A DNA stretch of 64,000 nt from Vreelandella nigrificans (GCF_002374315.1 NZ_NWUX01000014.1:57739-121738); one strand, 5' to 3'; counted from the first letter of the stretch, positions 10,764-20,893 are shown. Notes: generated by a model from the sequence alone, not told the origin. A program made the numbers and translations.

Positions 10764-11954
10764 ATGTTTGAGCATATTGAGCGAGTCCCAGGAGATGCCA
10801 TTCTCGGGCTGATCGAAGCTTTCAAAAAAGACACCAATCCCCAAAAAGTAGACCTTGGAGTTGGTGTATACCGCGATTCAGCTGGCAATACGCCGGTGAT
10901 GCGCGCTGTGAAGGAAGCTGAAGCTCGCCTGCTCAAGAATGAAACCACCAAGACCTACATTGGGTCTCATGGTGCTCCCGCCTATGGTGAAGCCGTTCTA
11001 CCCATAGTCTTTGGTGCAGACTCACCCATACTTACAGCCAACCGCGCCAGCGCCACTCAATCCCCCGGTGGCACAGGTGCGCTGCGCCTAGCCGCTGACT
11101 TTATAGCCAGCCAATTACCAGGCAAAGGCATTTGGGTAAGCGATCCTACTTGGCCAAACCACCATGGTATTTTCACCTCAGCGGGTATCGAGCTACATAA
11201 ATACCCTTATGTTGATGCTGATAACCGCCTTGATTTCACCGGCATGCTGGCGGCACTTAAAAAAATCCCTGAAGGCGATGTTGTCGTACTACACGCCTGC
11301 TGCCACAACCCTACAGGCTTTGACCTTTCTGCAGAACAGTGGCAAGAAGTGCTAACCGTACTTCGTGAGCGCAAGCTTCTTCCGCTGATTGATTTTGCCT
11401 ACCAAGGTTTCGGCCAAGGCCTGGATGAGGATGCTTACGGCGTTCGCCTACTGGCTGAAAATCTCGATGAAGCCATTATTACCAGCTCTTGCTCTAAAAA
11501 CTTCGGTATTTATTGTGAGCGTACCGGCTGCCTGATTATGGTCGCCAAAGATGCTGAGCAAATGGAAAATGTTCGCTCACAAGTGGCTATTGTTGCTCGT
11601 GAAAACTACTCCAACCCACCAGCTCATGGCGGAGCGATTGTCAGCGAGATTCTTCATGATCCAGAGCTTTCTGCTATGTGGCGTGAAGAACTAACTGAAA
11701 TGCGTGACCGCATAAACTCACTGCGTCGCGATTTTGTTGAGGCGCTAAAACCCTATGGCCTCGACCAGAAGTACGCCTGCGTTGCTGAGCAGCAAGGCAT
11801 GTTCTCCTATACGGGCTTAACCCCAGCACAGGTTGACCGCCTACGCGATGAGTTTGGCATTTACATGGTGCGCTCTGGACGTGCCAACGTTGCAGGCTTC
11901 TCCCAAGAGAACCTGGCCTACCTCGCTAAAGCCATCGCTGCCGTTAACGAATAA
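10764..11954 (+). CDS. Aromatic/aspartate aminotransferase, class I
   Basis: PLP enzyme of the AspC/TyrB group, transferring amino groups between aspartate or aromatic amino acids and 2-oxoglutarate. The 396 residues carry the PLP lysine in SSCSKNFGIYCER, the HNPTG motif and the C-terminal substrate-carboxylate Arg in YMVRSGRANVAG. Its start codon immediately follows the phhB stop. That context favours the PhhC-like aromatic aminotransferase role in phenylalanine and tyrosine catabolism over housekeeping aspartate transamination; the sequence alone does not settle the specificity. Confidence 0.9.
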   Translation: MFEHIERVPGDAILGLIEAFKKDTNPQKVDLGVGVYRDSAGNTPVMRAVKEAEARLLKNETTKTYIGSHGAPAYGEAVLPIVFGADSPILTANRASATQSPGGTGALRLAADFIASQLPGKGIWVSDPTWPNHHGIFTSAGIELHKYPYVDADNRLDFTGMLAALKKIPEGDVVVLHACCHNPTGFDLSAEQWQEVLTVLRERKLLPLIDFAYQGFGQGLDEDAYGVRLLAENLDEAIITSSCSKNFGIYCERTGCLIMVAKDAEQMENVRSQVAIVARENYSNPPAHGGAIVSEILHDPELSAMWREELTEMRDRINSLRRDFVEALKPYGLDQKYACVAEQQGMFSYTGLTPAQVDRLRDEFGIYMVRSGRANVAGFSQENLAYLAKAIAAVNE

Positions 11955-11977
11955 ATAGAACGGCACTAAGGCTTTCT

Positions 11978-12015
11978 AAACCCCTGGTCTCCTCTGGAGA
12001 CCAGGGGTTTTCTTT
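11978..12015 (+). terminator. Rho-independent terminator of phhB-aminotransferase
   Basis: AAACCCCTGGTCTCC pairs with GGAGACCAGGGGTTT across TCT (11978-12010), followed by TCTTTT. A long perfect stem with a T tract. Confidence 0.92.
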
Positions 12016-12196
12016 TGATTTTGTTAATAAACCCTGTAAACGTAACTAGCCTCATTGTGTACAATTGCGCGCTTGCCGCCAGAGCCTGGGGCGCCCGCGC
12101 GGCGTCTGACACAACGCAACGCTTGACCGAATAGTCAAACATTCGGCACACTCAGCGTAGCCTTGTATACAACACACCATAACTAAGAGGCCTCAC

Positions 12197-13687
12197 ATGG
12201 CAGCTGCCGGCATTCACTACCCCTGGTACAAAAAAGAAGATACCGATGCGTTCTTCGCACTGTTTCAAAACAATATTGCTAACTTTGTCATCATTGCGAT
12301 TACGATGCTAGGCATGGGGTTCCCCAGCTCCATCGTTTATGGCCAAGTACTGCCCGGCGCTGCCGTTGCAGTAATGGCAGGTAATTTTTATTACGCCTGG
12401 AGCGCCTCACGGCTTGCCCGAAAAGAGAACCGTAGTGATGTCACAGCACTCTCATATGGCATCTCAACACCGGTTATGTTTGTCTTCTTGTTTGGTGTAC
12501 TGTTACCTGCCAAGCAGCTAACCGGTGATGCCGAACTAGCCTGGAAAGTAGCGGTTGCCGCCTGCTTTATCAGCGGGGCTATTGAAGCCTTAATTAGCAT
12601 TATTGGCCGCTGGGTTCAGTATCATCTACCACGAGCGGCAATGCTTGGCGCTGTAGCCGGGGTAGCATTAACCTTCATTGCAGGTGAAATGCTATTTAAA
12701 ACGCTGGAAATGCCGATAATTGGCCTGCTGGTATTGGGTATTATCATCGTTGGCTTGGTCGCCCGGGTTAGCATGCCCTTCAAGTTACCCACCTCGTTAT
12801 TTGCCATCGTGGTAGGCACTGCCATGGCTTATCTGATTGGTGATGCTGGCAGCGAGCGCTTCAGCGATGCGTTTACCCACCTTGGTTTTTACCCGTTACT
12901 GCCTAATCTCGCCTGGTTTGAAGGGCTTGGTCTACTGTTGACCGGCATGCTGGCTGTGCTCACTGTCGTACTGCCCATTACGCTCTACAACGCCATTGAG
13001 ACTATGAACAACGTTGAGGCAATGGAAGCCGCTGGCGATAAGTACGACGTTCGAGAGTGCCAAGCGGTTGATGGAGCAGGCACTATGATCGGCGCCCTGT
13101 TCGGTGGAGTTTTTCCTACCACGGTGTATATTGCAACCGTAGGGGCTAAGTGGATGGGGGCTGGCCGGGGGTACAGTATATTAAATGGTGCAGTTTACGC
13201 ACTGGCCACAATGTTCGGTTTGATTGCAGCACTCGCCGCCATTATCCCCGTGTCAGTGGTTGCCCCCATTTTGGTATTTGTCGGCATGTCGATGATTGCT
13301 ACTGCCTTCCAAGCCAACGACACCCGTTACTACCCTGCCATCGCCTTGGCCATGCTGCCCTACTTTGCTAATTATGTAATGACCCGCTTTAATCGCGGTG
13401 CAGGCGAGGTGGTCAGCGATATTTCAAGTGCCATTGTGGTGATGGGCCAAGGTGCCATGTTCATGGCGATTTTCTTGGGTGCAATGACCGTCTCCGCCAT
13501 CGACCACCAGTTCCGTCGTGCGGCAGCCTTTGCTCTTATTGCCGCCGGTTTCTCGTTTGTCGGCCTTATGCACGCCCCTCAATTAGCCTTTAATGCTGCG
13601 CCTGAATTTGTCATGGGCTATTTAGCAATGGCACTTTTATTTACCTACTTCTCTTTCCAGGAAGCCCCCCGCCAACGTCGGTCTTAG
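12197..13687 (+). CDS. NCS2-like (xanthine/uracil permease superfamily) transporter
   Basis: Polytopic inner-membrane protein of 496 residues with about 12-14 hydrophobic segments. The pattern resembles the nucleobase:cation symporter-2/AzgA superfamily, including an NNIANFVIIAITM first helix, a glycine-rich SYGISTPVMF segment, and VVLPITLYNAIETMNNVEAMEAAGDKYDVRE in outline (a polar motif before helix 8). The substrate cannot be named; a purine or a related organic anion is likely. Its last bases overlap the convergent MATE gene by 4 (13684-13687). Confidence 0.7.
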   Translation: MAAAGIHYPWYKKEDTDAFFALFQNNIANFVIIAITMLGMGFPSSIVYGQVLPGAAVAVMAGNFYYAWSASRLARKENRSDVTALSYGISTPVMFVFLFGVLLPAKQLTGDAELAWKVAVAACFISGAIEALISIIGRWVQYHLPRAAMLGAVAGVALTFIAGEMLFKTLEMPIIGLLVLGIIIVGLVARVSMPFKLPTSLFAIVVGTAMAYLIGDAGSERFSDAFTHLGFYPLLPNLAWFEGLGLLLTGMLAVLTVVLPITLYNAIETMNNVEAMEAAGDKYDVRECQAVDGAGTMIGALFGGVFPTTVYIATVGAKWMGAGRGYSILNGAVYALATMFGLIAALAAIIPVSVVAPILVFVGMSMIATAFQANDTRYYPAIALAMLPYFANYVMTRFNRGAGEVVSDISSAIVVMGQGAMFMAIFLGAMTVSAIDHQFRRAAAFALIAAGFSFVGLMHAPQLAFNAAPEFVMGYLAMALLFTYFSFQEAPRQRRS

Positions 13688-15036
13688 GAAACATATCCCG
13701 CCTGCCTATGCGGGCGGGATAAGATACGTCGCAGCAGCAACCAAGCCATTAAACCCGCCGCCAGATTACCTACCGCTGCACCGACGGCCAACCCCACCCA
13801 ACCATATAAATAAGCGCCTAACCATAGACAAGGCAAGTAACAGACGAAGAGCCGAGCGCTTGATAGCAACATGGCACGCAGTGGCCAACCAAGCGCATTG
13901 CCAGCCGATACTACTAGCATACATACACCTAAAGCGGCGTAACTTGGCAGTAAAAAGCGGATGATCAGAGCCAATTCGCCTTGCACTTCAGGGTTACCCG
14001 CCAAGGCCATGGCTACCCAGGGTGCACCTAATGCCAATAGCACACCCAAACTAAGCTGCCAAATCACTGCTACTTTTAATGCCAAACGCATTAACTGCTG
14101 AATTTGTGCCCAGTCTCCTGCTCCATAGCAACGCCCAAGCCATGGCGGCAGCGACATGGTCATGGCTAATATTACCATCAAAGAAAGTGTCTCTAGCCGA
14201 CTAGCAAGCCCCCAGGCAGCCACATACGTATCTCCCAGCCCCGCAACGGCGGTAATGGCAAGCATTGCTGCTAACGGTGGCATTAGCTGACTTACCATGG
14301 CAGGAGCAGCAATACCTATAAAAGGCCGCCAGGATCGTCGGCACTCCTGCCCAATATCTTCCCTGGTTACCCACTGGCAGCGCGCCAATGTGCCGCTTGT
14401 CAGTACGAGGCCCACTGAAAAGGCAATCGCCGTCGCCCAAGCTGCTCCAGGTAACCCAAAACCACTCCAGGGACCAATACCAAATATAAGCAGTGGATCA
14501 AGAACGAGGTTAATTAAGCTACTCAATACCATCATTTTACCTGGGGTGCGTGTATCGCCATGGGCACGAAACACGCTATAGATAAAATAGAGCAGTGCTC
14601 CCAGCCAGGCTGAAAATAGCTGCGGCCCCCAGTAGCTTCGAATATATCCCAACGCCGCCTCATCTGCGCCCAGCAGCCTAAATACGGGCACCTGGATCAA
14701 CCACAGCACCACTGCTAAGCAGCCAATCACACCGCCACCAGCAATAAGCACCAAGCTAGTTAGACGCTTAGCGCGAGCATCCTCCCCCCCACCAAGCGCA
14801 CGGGAAATAAGAGCGGCGATAGCAATTCCCATCCCCACCTGAATACCGATGATTAAAAAGGATAATGGGAAGGTAAACGACTGCGCGGCTAGCGGCGATG
14901 TACCCAAACGGGCAATAAAAGCACTATCTACAAGCTGAAAACCCAATAGCGCCAATACACCGATAGCCATTGGCCAAGTTTGCCGCCATAGGGTTATAGC
15001 CAACTCGCGTTGCTGCATAAAAGCTGCCAAACACAT
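13684..15036 (-). CDS. MATE family efflux transporter
   Basis: Multidrug and toxic-compound extrusion antiporter of the DinF/NorM type, exporting cationic drugs or metabolites in exchange for Na+ or H+. The 450 residues hold 12 hydrophobic segments in two similar halves. Conserved features include the ALLGFQLVDSAFIARLG first helix and a LINLVLDPLLIFG-type helix 5. The ATG at 15036 has GGGAG only 3-4 bases upstream; an in-frame ATG at 15018 is the alternative. It is convergent with the NCS2-like gene, and a hairpin at 13695-13720 lies within its last codons. Confidence 0.9.
   Translation of the reverse strand: MCLAAFMQQRELAITLWRQTWPMAIGVLALLGFQLVDSAFIARLGTSPLAAQSFTFPLSFLIIGIQVGMGIAIAALISRALGGGEDARAKRLTSLVLIAGGGVIGCLAVVLWLIQVPVFRLLGADEAALGYIRSYWGPQLFSAWLGALLYFIYSVFRAHGDTRTPGKMMVLSSLINLVLDPLLIFGIGPWSGFGLPGAAWATAIAFSVGLVLTSGTLARCQWVTREDIGQECRRSWRPFIGIAAPAMVSQLMPPLAAMLAITAVAGLGDTYVAAWGLASRLETLSLMVILAMTMSLPPWLGRCYGAGDWAQIQQLMRLALKVAVIWQLSLGVLLALGAPWVAMALAGNPEVQGELALIIRFLLPSYAALGVCMLVVSAGNALGWPLRAMLLSSARLFVCYLPCLWLGAYLYGWVGLAVGAAVGNLAAGLMAWLLLRRILSRPHRQAGYVS
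13695..13720 (+). terminator. Hairpin downstream of the NCS2-like gene, inside the MATE 3' end
   Basis: ATCCCGCC (13695-13702) pairs with GGCGGGAT (13713-13720) across a 10-base loop. It starts 8 bases after the plus-strand stop and lies within the last codons of the convergent MATE gene. No T tract follows, so terminator function is uncertain. Confidence 0.45.
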
Positions 15037-15084
15037 GCTCCCTAGATAAAACTGTAAAATAAGAACTACTAGAGCATCACATAC

Positions 15085-15122
15085 AAAAGCGCCACTACCC
15101 CGGCTGGGATAGTGGCGCTTTT
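15085..15122 (-). terminator. Terminator downstream of yceI
   Basis: AAAAGCGCCACTA (15085-15097) and TAGTGGCGCTTTT (15110-15122) form a perfect 13-base stem with a 12-base GC-rich loop. On the minus strand the stem ends in TTTT. It lies 13 bases beyond the yceI stop. Confidence 0.85.
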
Positions 15123-15135
15123 CGTGAAGCTAAAC

Positions 15136-15720
15136 TTACTGACGAATACCTTCAAATGTCACGTAAAGCTCCAGCTCGTGCATAGACTCAGGGAAATCGC
15201 TCATATCAATACCGAAGTCGCCGAGTGTCAGCATAGTGCTGCCTTCAAAGCCAGCACGGTAGTTACCCCAGGGGTCATCACCTTCGCCCATTAAGGTAAC
15301 TGGCATTTCGATTTCTTTGGTTTCGCCGTGCAGCGTCAGGTCACCCGTTACCACACCTTCGTTCTCACCGGTTGACTCAAAGCCAGTCGATGTAAAGGTC
15401 GCGGTGGGATACTCGCTAGCATTCAAGAAGTCACTGCTCAGGAAGTGACGATCACGCTCAGCGTGATTGGTGTTAAGACTGCTCACCTGCACTTCCATTT
15501 CCACAGAAGAGGCGTCTACGTCATCTGCATCATAAGAGAACTGGCCATCAAACTCTTCAAACGTACCAAGAATGTAGGAGAAGCCCAAATGGTTGATTTT
15601 GAACTGCACAAAAGCGTGCTGGCCTTCAGTATCAATCTGGTAGTCAGCGGCCTGTGCTTGGCTTAGCGGTACCAAAGCAGCGGCGGCAATGGCTGTTGCA
15701 AATGCAGTTTTCTTTAACAT
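15136..15720 (-). CDS. YceI family periplasmic lipid-binding protein
   Basis: Secreted beta-barrel (lipocalin-like) protein of the YceI/TT1927b family, which binds polyprenyl lipids. The 194 residues start with a clear signal peptide (MLKKTAFATAIAAAAL, cleavage after AQA). The mature part shows DTEGQHAFVQFKINHLGFSYILG and the usual GDLTLHGETKEI segment. GAGGAGA lies 8 bases before the ATG at 15720; the frame is open to 15780. It sits downstream of a cytochrome b561 gene, a common pairing, and is probably cotranscribed with it. Confidence 0.93.
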   Translation of the reverse strand: MLKKTAFATAIAAAALVPLSQAQAADYQIDTEGQHAFVQFKINHLGFSYILGTFEEFDGQFSYDADDVDASSVEMEVQVSSLNTNHAERDRHFLSSDFLNASEYPTATFTSTGFESTGENEGVVTGDLTLHGETKEIEMPVTLMGEGDDPWGNYRAGFEGSTMLTLGDFGIDMSDFPESMHELELYVTFEGIRQ

Positions 15721-15827
15721 ATTAGATGTCTCCTCTCTTTCCTTAAGAATCACTATGGCGAGTACTTCCCACCCTAGCAACGTACAAATCGAGTCGTTAT
15801 TCGTTTAGCCATCTTCTTCACTGCAGG

Positions 15828-16385
15828 CTATGTTCGCTTCTGACCATGGGTTGGCTTAACCATACGAACCAGAGTTGAGTGTCGATCAAACCAATGATGT
15901 TTAAAAGCGGCCAGTGCATGGCCTGCAGCCAGTAACATTAATGCAAGTGCACTATACCAGTGAATATCACCCGCCAAACTGGCTTGATTGGGCAACCCGT
16001 GTAGTACCGCCGGCATTTCAAACCAACCGAATACACTAATCCCCCTGCCATTAGCGGTGGAAATTAAGTAACCACTTACCAGCACAACCAACAATAAAGC
16101 GTAAAGTGCAATATGCCCCATATGGGCAGCCACTTTCTCTATGCGACTACCCTCAGCCTTGGGAGTAGGCTGCACTAAACGCCAGAAAAGACGCAGAGCA
16201 GTCGCCAGCAATAACAAAACTCCGATTGAGCGATGAATCCATGGACCTTGGTTGTACCAAGGATCATAGTACCCCAGCCCCGTCATCCACCATCCTAGAA
16301 TAAACAGCCCGATGATGGTGACCGCACTAAGCCAATGAAACAGAATACTTATGACACCCCAACCATGCTGTGTGTTCCGCCACAT
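15828..16385 (-). CDS. Cytochrome b561 family di-heme membrane protein
   Basis: Small inner-membrane b-type cytochrome, CybB-like, thought to pass electrons between quinol and periplasmic partners or superoxide. From the chosen ATG it has 185 residues and four hydrophobic helices, with heme-ligand-type His residues in LFHWLSA, WIHRSIGV, HIALYALLL and HWYSALAL. An in-frame ATG at 16409 gives 193 residues. I prefer 16385 because GGAG precedes it and the protein then starts MWRNT, as in CybB. It lies upstream of yceI in one unit. Confidence 0.9.
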   Translation of the reverse strand: MWRNTQHGWGVISILFHWLSAVTIIGLFILGWWMTGLGYYDPWYNQGPWIHRSIGVLLLLATALRLFWRLVQPTPKAEGSRIEKVAAHMGHIALYALLLVVLVSGYLISTANGRGISVFGWFEMPAVLHGLPNQASLAGDIHWYSALALMLLAAGHALAAFKHHWFDRHSTLVRMVKPTHGQKRT

Positions 16386-16709
16386 CCCATTATTCTCCGT
16401 AGCTACCATCTAATTTGATATATCTGGCTTGTGACATCTGGCTTAAAATCGCCAGTGGTTAACTTTATTTAACGAACGGATAGCAAAAGCATAACGGTTA
16501 TTGCTGAAAAAGACTGCTGAAAAAAGCAGAACACTTCATTCGTAAAAACCGTTGATAGCCCTGAACAAGGGTAGCAAAGCTAATAAAAAACCGGCCAATA
16601 GCGGCCGGTTCACTACACTAAATAGCTACTCTACATGACTATGTCAAACAGCCATCTAAGTACCATGTCAAACAGCTATGCTAGGCACAACCACACTAAG
16701 TGATGCGAA
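16386..16709. other. Intergenic region, cytochrome b561 / metZ
   Basis: A 324-base gap. It holds the metZ terminator (16585-16610) and, between that and metZ, two copies of ATGTCAAACAGC about 30 bases apart (near 16639 and 16667). The part next to the cytochrome gene should hold its promoter. No gene is seen. Confidence 0.5.
16583..16610 (-). terminator. Terminator of the purF-metZ unit
   Basis: AACCGGCC (16589-16596) pairs with GGCCGGTT (16603-16610) across AATAGC. On the minus strand it is followed by a T run (A run at 16585-16590 on the plus strand). It lies about 100 bases past the metZ stop. Confidence 0.85.
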
Positions 16710-17909
16710 TTAGCGGGCAGTGAGCGCATCCAAACCACGAGCAAGGTCACGCTGGATGTCCGCCTGACTTTCCAAACCAACCGCGACGCGTATTAACCCT
16801 GGCGTAATGCCCGCTGCTTCTTTTTGGTCATCAGAAAGGCGGCCATGGGTCGTCGTAGCAGGATGGGTAATAGTAGTTTTGACATCACCAAGGTTGCCCG
16901 TGATAGAAAGCATGCGCGTGGCATCAATCACCTGCCAAGCCCCTGACTGCCCTCCTTTTACTTCAAAACCCAATACTGCACCAAAGCCCCGCTGCTGTTG
17001 CTTAGCAAGTGCATGTTGTGGGTGTGCTTCCAAACCACTGTAGTAGACCTTATTCACAGCAGGATGCTGATCTAGCCAACGTGCCAACGTCATCGCATTC
17101 TCGCAGTGTGCGTTCATACGCAGCGCGAGGGTTTCTAGCCCTTTGGTAAAAATCCAGGCGTTAAAAGGGCTCAAGCATGGGCCGCAAGTACGAACCACAC
17201 CAAACACTTCTTCCAGCACATCGTGCCTGCCCACCACCGCGCCACCAATCGCTCGCCCTTGGCCATCCAGGTATTTAGTAGCAGAGTGGATCACCAAATC
17301 AGCGCCCAACGCAATCGGTTGCTGCAACGCGGGAGTTAAAAAGCAGTTATCAATGGCTAGCAGCGCCCCACTTCGCTTAGCAAGTGCTGCAAGTGCTGGA
17401 ATGTCGGCCACTTCCGACAGCGGGTTGGAAGGTGTCTCTGCAAATAGTAGCTTGGTTGCAGGACTGACCGCCGCTTCCCAAGCCGCGATATTCGACAACT
17501 CGACGTAGCGGGTGGTAATACCAAACTTACCCAGGTATTTATCAAACAAACTAACGGTCGAGCCAAACAGCGAGCGAGAAGCGACAACCTCATCCCCCGC
17601 CGATAGCAGCGCGAGCGCTGTTGAGAGGATGGCTGACATTCCAGAGCTGGTTGCCACACAACGCTCGCCACCTTCCAGCGCCGCCAAACGGCGCTCAAAC
17701 GTATGCACTGTGGGGTTGGTGAAACGTGAATAGACGTTGCCCGGCTCCTGCCCACCAAACTTACGCGCAGCCTCCGCTGCGCTTTCATAAACAAAACTAG
17801 AGGTAGGGAAAATCGGTTCCGAATGCTCTTGTTCGAAAGTACGCTGGTGGCCCGCGCGAATCGCTAACGTCTCTAACGACCACTCATCCTGCTGGCTATC
17901 ATCGTGCAT
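16710..17909 (-). CDS. metZ: O-succinylhomoserine sulfhydrylase
   Basis: PLP enzyme of the Cys/Met metabolism family that makes homocysteine directly from O-succinylhomoserine and sulfide. The 399 residues include the PLP-lysine motif SATKYLDGQGR, YSRFTNPTV near residue 60 and the C-terminal GLESQADIQRDL. The motif spacing and the position right after purF match MetZ of Pseudomonas rather than MetB or MetC. It begins 36 bases after purF and is probably cotranscribed with it. Confidence 0.93.
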   Translation of the reverse strand: MHDDSQQDEWSLETLAIRAGHQRTFEQEHSEPIFPTSSFVYESAAEAARKFGGQEPGNVYSRFTNPTVHTFERRLAALEGGERCVATSSGMSAILSTALALLSAGDEVVASRSLFGSTVSLFDKYLGKFGITTRYVELSNIAAWEAAVSPATKLLFAETPSNPLSEVADIPALAALAKRSGALLAIDNCFLTPALQQPIALGADLVIHSATKYLDGQGRAIGGAVVGRHDVLEEVFGVVRTCGPCLSPFNAWIFTKGLETLALRMNAHCENAMTLARWLDQHPAVNKVYYSGLEAHPQHALAKQQQRGFGAVLGFEVKGGQSGAWQVIDATRMLSITGNLGDVKTTITHPATTTHGRLSDDQKEAAGITPGLIRVAVGLESQADIQRDLARGLDALTAR

Positions 17910-17945
17910 GGCTTAGCCCCTTGTGTAAGGCATCAATATACGTGG

Positions 17946-19466
17946 CTAGTCGTCAAAATCATCATCTTGGTTATGCATATCCACCAAGGCGTGATCGCCT
18001 GCACTTTGGTCTTTTGCCGCATCATTACGGCTAGCCTCCAAAACGGCTAGATAAGCATCATCGATATCACCGGTTATGTACTTACCATCAAATACTGAGC
18101 AGTCAAATGCTTCCATTTCAGGATTGACTTCCCGGCAGGCGTCTTTCAGATCTTCCAGATCTTGATAGAAAATTCGATCAGCACCAATCAGTTGCCCAAC
18201 CTCCTCTTCCGTGCGGCCATGGGCGATCAGTTCTGAGGCAACCGGCATATCAATGCCATATACATTGGGATAGCGTACCGGCGGGGCTGCTGAGGCAAAG
18301 TAGACTTTACGCGCACCAGCGTCGCGAGCCATTTGAATGATTTGCTTACAGGTAGTGCCGCGCACAATGGAGTCATCCACCAACAGGACATTTTTGCCCC
18401 TGAACTCCACATCGATGGCATTTAGCTTTTGGCGTACCGATTTTTTACGCTGAGTTTGGCCCGGCATAATAAAGGTTCGGCCAATATAGCGGTTCTTCAT
18501 AAACCCTTCACGATAGGTCACCCCAAGGTGCTGAGCCATTTCCAGCGCCGAGGTACGGGAGGTATCAGGAATAGGAATAACCACATCGATATCATGGTCC
18601 GGCCACTCATTGAGAATGCGGTCCCCCAGTTTGCGTCCCATTTGCATGCGCGTGCCGTAAACATAGGCGCCATCCAGAAGCGAATCCGGACGTGCTAGGT
18701 AAACGTGCTCAAAAATGCACGAATGTAACTGAGGACGATCTGCGCAGACTTGGGTATGCACCTGCCCTTGCATATCAACAAAAATAGCCTCGCCAGGTGC
18801 CAAATCACGCTCTAGCTCAAAACCACCTACATCCAGCGCCACAGACTCAGAGGCAATCATTACCTCTTGGCCGTCGACGTCTTGACGTGTGCCAAACACT
18901 ACTGGGCGAATGCCATAGGGGTCACGAAATGCCACCATGCCAAAGCCATTAATAATCGCGACCGCCGCGTAGCCGCCTTTGCAGCGCCGGTGCACTCTAC
19001 GAACGGCATCAAAAATATCTTCTGCTTCTAGATGCAGGCCCTGCTTGCCCAACTCATGGGCAAATACGTTAAGCAGCACCTCGGAGTCGGAGCTAGTGTT
19101 GATATGACGCAGGTCGGTGGAGAAAAGCTCCTGCTTCAACTGCTCAGAATTGGTCAGGTTACCGTTGTGCGCTAGTGCTATGCCATAAGGAGAATTGACA
19201 TAAAACGGCTGCGATTCAGCTTCACTGGAGGAGCCTGCCGTAGGATAACGTACGTGCCCAATGCCCAGGTTACCTTTAAGACGAGCCATATGCCGAGTAT
19301 GGAACACGTCTCTAACCAGCCCGTTACTCTTGCGCAGTAAGAAGCGTCCCTCGCTCCAGGTCATCATGCCGGCAGCGTCCTGGCCCCGATGCTGAAGTAC
19401 GGTCAGGGCATCGTAGATTCCCTGATTTACCGCCTGCTTGGCCAGAAGGCCCACAATACCGCACAT
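17946..19466 (-). CDS. purF: Amidophosphoribosyltransferase
   Basis: Commits PRPP to purine synthesis: glutamine plus PRPP gives phosphoribosylamine. The 506 residues start MCGIVG, with Cys2 as the N-terminal glutaminase nucleophile after Met removal. The glutaminase domain has the family motifs [10 protein letters not shown] and AHNGNLTN, and the phosphoribosyltransferase domain has the PRPP loop [12 protein letters not shown]. The length matches E. coli PurF (505). The gene order cvpA-purF-metZ is the standard one in Pseudomonas-type genomes. Confidence 0.97.
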   Translation of the reverse strand: MCGIVGLLAKQAVNQGIYDALTVLQHRGQDAAGMMTWSEGRFLLRKSNGLVRDVFHTRHMARLKGNLGIGHVRYPTAGSSSEAESQPFYVNSPYGIALAHNGNLTNSEQLKQELFSTDLRHINTSSDSEVLLNVFAHELGKQGLHLEAEDIFDAVRRVHRRCKGGYAAVAIINGFGMVAFRDPYGIRPVVFGTRQDVDGQEVMIASESVALDVGGFELERDLAPGEAIFVDMQGQVHTQVCADRPQLHSCIFEHVYLARPDSLLDGAYVYGTRMQMGRKLGDRILNEWPDHDIDVVIPIPDTSRTSALEMAQHLGVTYREGFMKNRYIGRTFIMPGQTQRKKSVRQKLNAIDVEFRGKNVLLVDDSIVRGTTCKQIIQMARDAGARKVYFASAAPPVRYPNVYGIDMPVASELIAHGRTEEEVGQLIGADRIFYQDLEDLKDACREVNPEMEAFDCSVFDGKYITGDIDDAYLAVLEASRNDAAKDQSAGDHALVDMHNQDDDFDD

Positions 19467-19616
19467 TCCAGTTACCTCGCTTTAATGCCATGACTTACCG
19501 GGGTAAGCCCGTACGTTCATCAACTTACAGAAACCCACAACATGGAAACGATGCAGGTAGCTTACAAAAGAGGTTATAAAGCACTTCTCAAAATGGTAAT
19601 GATTCAACCTTAAGCG

Positions 19617-20201
19617 CTACTCATTTTCTGGAGTAATGTGTATGCGTGAATCAATGGGAGCTTGCTTGGCGCGCAGGTCAGGCAAAGAGATATCACGCAG
19701 CGACTCCGGAGCTTGGGGAAGCTCTCGCTCCCACTGATCCAACTGACTTACCGCCCAGTCTCTTAGCTCGATAAATGTAGGGCGTAGCGCTGCTTGTTGC
19801 CATGCTTGAAGCTCGCCAAGCGGCGTCAAGGTAATAAGTACGGTTGCTACCAGTAGAATGACTGTTCCACGGGCCACACCAAAAGCCGCACCCGCAAAGC
19901 GATTTAACAGCCCCATACCGACCCACTCTACGGCGGCATGCACCAAGCGAATAACGATACCGCACAACAAGATGACGGCAAAAATCACCAAAATAAACGC
20001 TAAGACCAAGCGTGCATCAAAGCTCTCAATAAAACCGCTCATCAGTTCCGCTACTGGCTCGGCGAGCACCCGAGCCACCATGAGCGCCACAACCCAAGCA
20101 GCCAGGCCTAGCGCCTCTCTAACAAAGCCACGCACAAAGCCTGCCAGCATTGAAAGTGCCAAGACAGCCAGAAAAATCGCATCTATCCAGGTAAGTGCCA
20201 T
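19617..20201 (-). CDS. cvpA: CvpA family membrane protein
   Basis: Inner-membrane protein needed for colicin V production in E. coli and linked to envelope homeostasis; its molecular role is unclear. The 194 residues hold four hydrophobic helices in the first 130 (including WIDAIFLAVLALSMLAGF and FVREALGLAAWVVALMVA), then a soluble tail of about 60 residues. It lies between the SPOR protein gene and purF, 5 bases after the former, as in the classic cvpA-purF operon. Confidence 0.92.
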   Translation of the reverse strand: MALTWIDAIFLAVLALSMLAGFVRGFVREALGLAAWVVALMVARVLAEPVAELMSGFIESFDARLVLAFILVIFAVILLCGIVIRLVHAAVEWVGMGLLNRFAGAAFGVARGTVILLVATVLITLTPLGELQAWQQAALRPTFIELRDWAVSQLDQWERELPQAPESLRDISLPDLRAKQAPIDSRIHITPENE

Positions 20202-20206
20202 ATAAA

Positions 20207-20860
20207 TTAATCTCTTACCCTGACTAATAAACCTTGAACATTGGCACGCTGCTTAATCAACGCCATGGCCGCCTCACCATCTTCGGAGGTCGCGTAGGGG
20301 CCAACATAGACGGTGGTGAGATTATTTTCGCGCTCACGCTGGTAGGTGCTAAATCCTTCTGCTCCCAGTTGCTCGCCTAGGCGCTGAGCATTCGTAGCAT
20401 CTCCGAAACTCCCCACTTGTATCGCCCATTCTCCTCGCTGTGTAGTAGCAGGGCCAGCCGAACTGGAACCCGACGAACTTGCTGAAGAAGAGCTAGAGGA
20501 TGCATTGCTGCTTGAAGATGTATTGCCACTGGAATTGGCAGCCACTAATTCAGCAATTGGGTCATTAGCGGGTGGAGACACAGGCGCCGTGTCTGGCTGC
20601 CGAGGCGCAGCATCAATTGGCGTGCTAATAACAGTATCACTCCCAGACGACTCAGATGTTGGTAATGCATTAATCGTTGATGGCATCTCTGGCGCAGGAA
20701 CATCCTGTCGCGCAACCTGAACGGGCTGTTCAATAACAAAAGTAGGCTGCGGGCGCTCTTCCCGTGGAGCAGGATCACTCATCAGCCACGGCACAAAGAT
20801 CGCCAGTAGCGCGAGCAAAATGACAATACCGCTGATGCGTTCCGTTTTACCGTATTTCAT
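20207..20860 (-). CDS. SPOR-domain cell-division protein, DedD-like
   Basis: Single-pass protein with a periplasmic SPOR domain, which binds denuded peptidoglycan at the division septum. The 217 residues show an N-terminal helix (ISGIVILLALLAIFVPWLM), a Pro/Ser-rich linker with a long Ser run, and a C-terminal SPOR domain starting about WAIQVGSFGDATNAQRL. The ATG at 20860 is chosen over 20872 because GGAG precedes it by 6 bases. The folC-dedD-cvpA order supports the DedD assignment. Confidence 0.88.
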   Translation of the reverse strand: MKYGKTERISGIVILLALLAIFVPWLMSDPAPREERPQPTFVIEQPVQVARQDVPAPEMPSTINALPTSESSGSDTVISTPIDAAPRQPDTAPVSPPANDPIAELVAANSSGNTSSSSNASSSSSSASSSGSSSAGPATTQRGEWAIQVGSFGDATNAQRLGEQLGAEGFSTYQRERENNLTTVYVGPYATSEDGEAAMALIKQRANVQGLLVRVRD

Positions 20861-20893
20861 ATCCGTCTCCATCAGGCTTAGCGGGCATTACGG

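Noticed and set aside
13684..13687. Meaningful antisense overlap of the two transporter genes
   Set aside because: A 4-base overlap of convergent stop codons is common in compact genomes and needs no special explanation.
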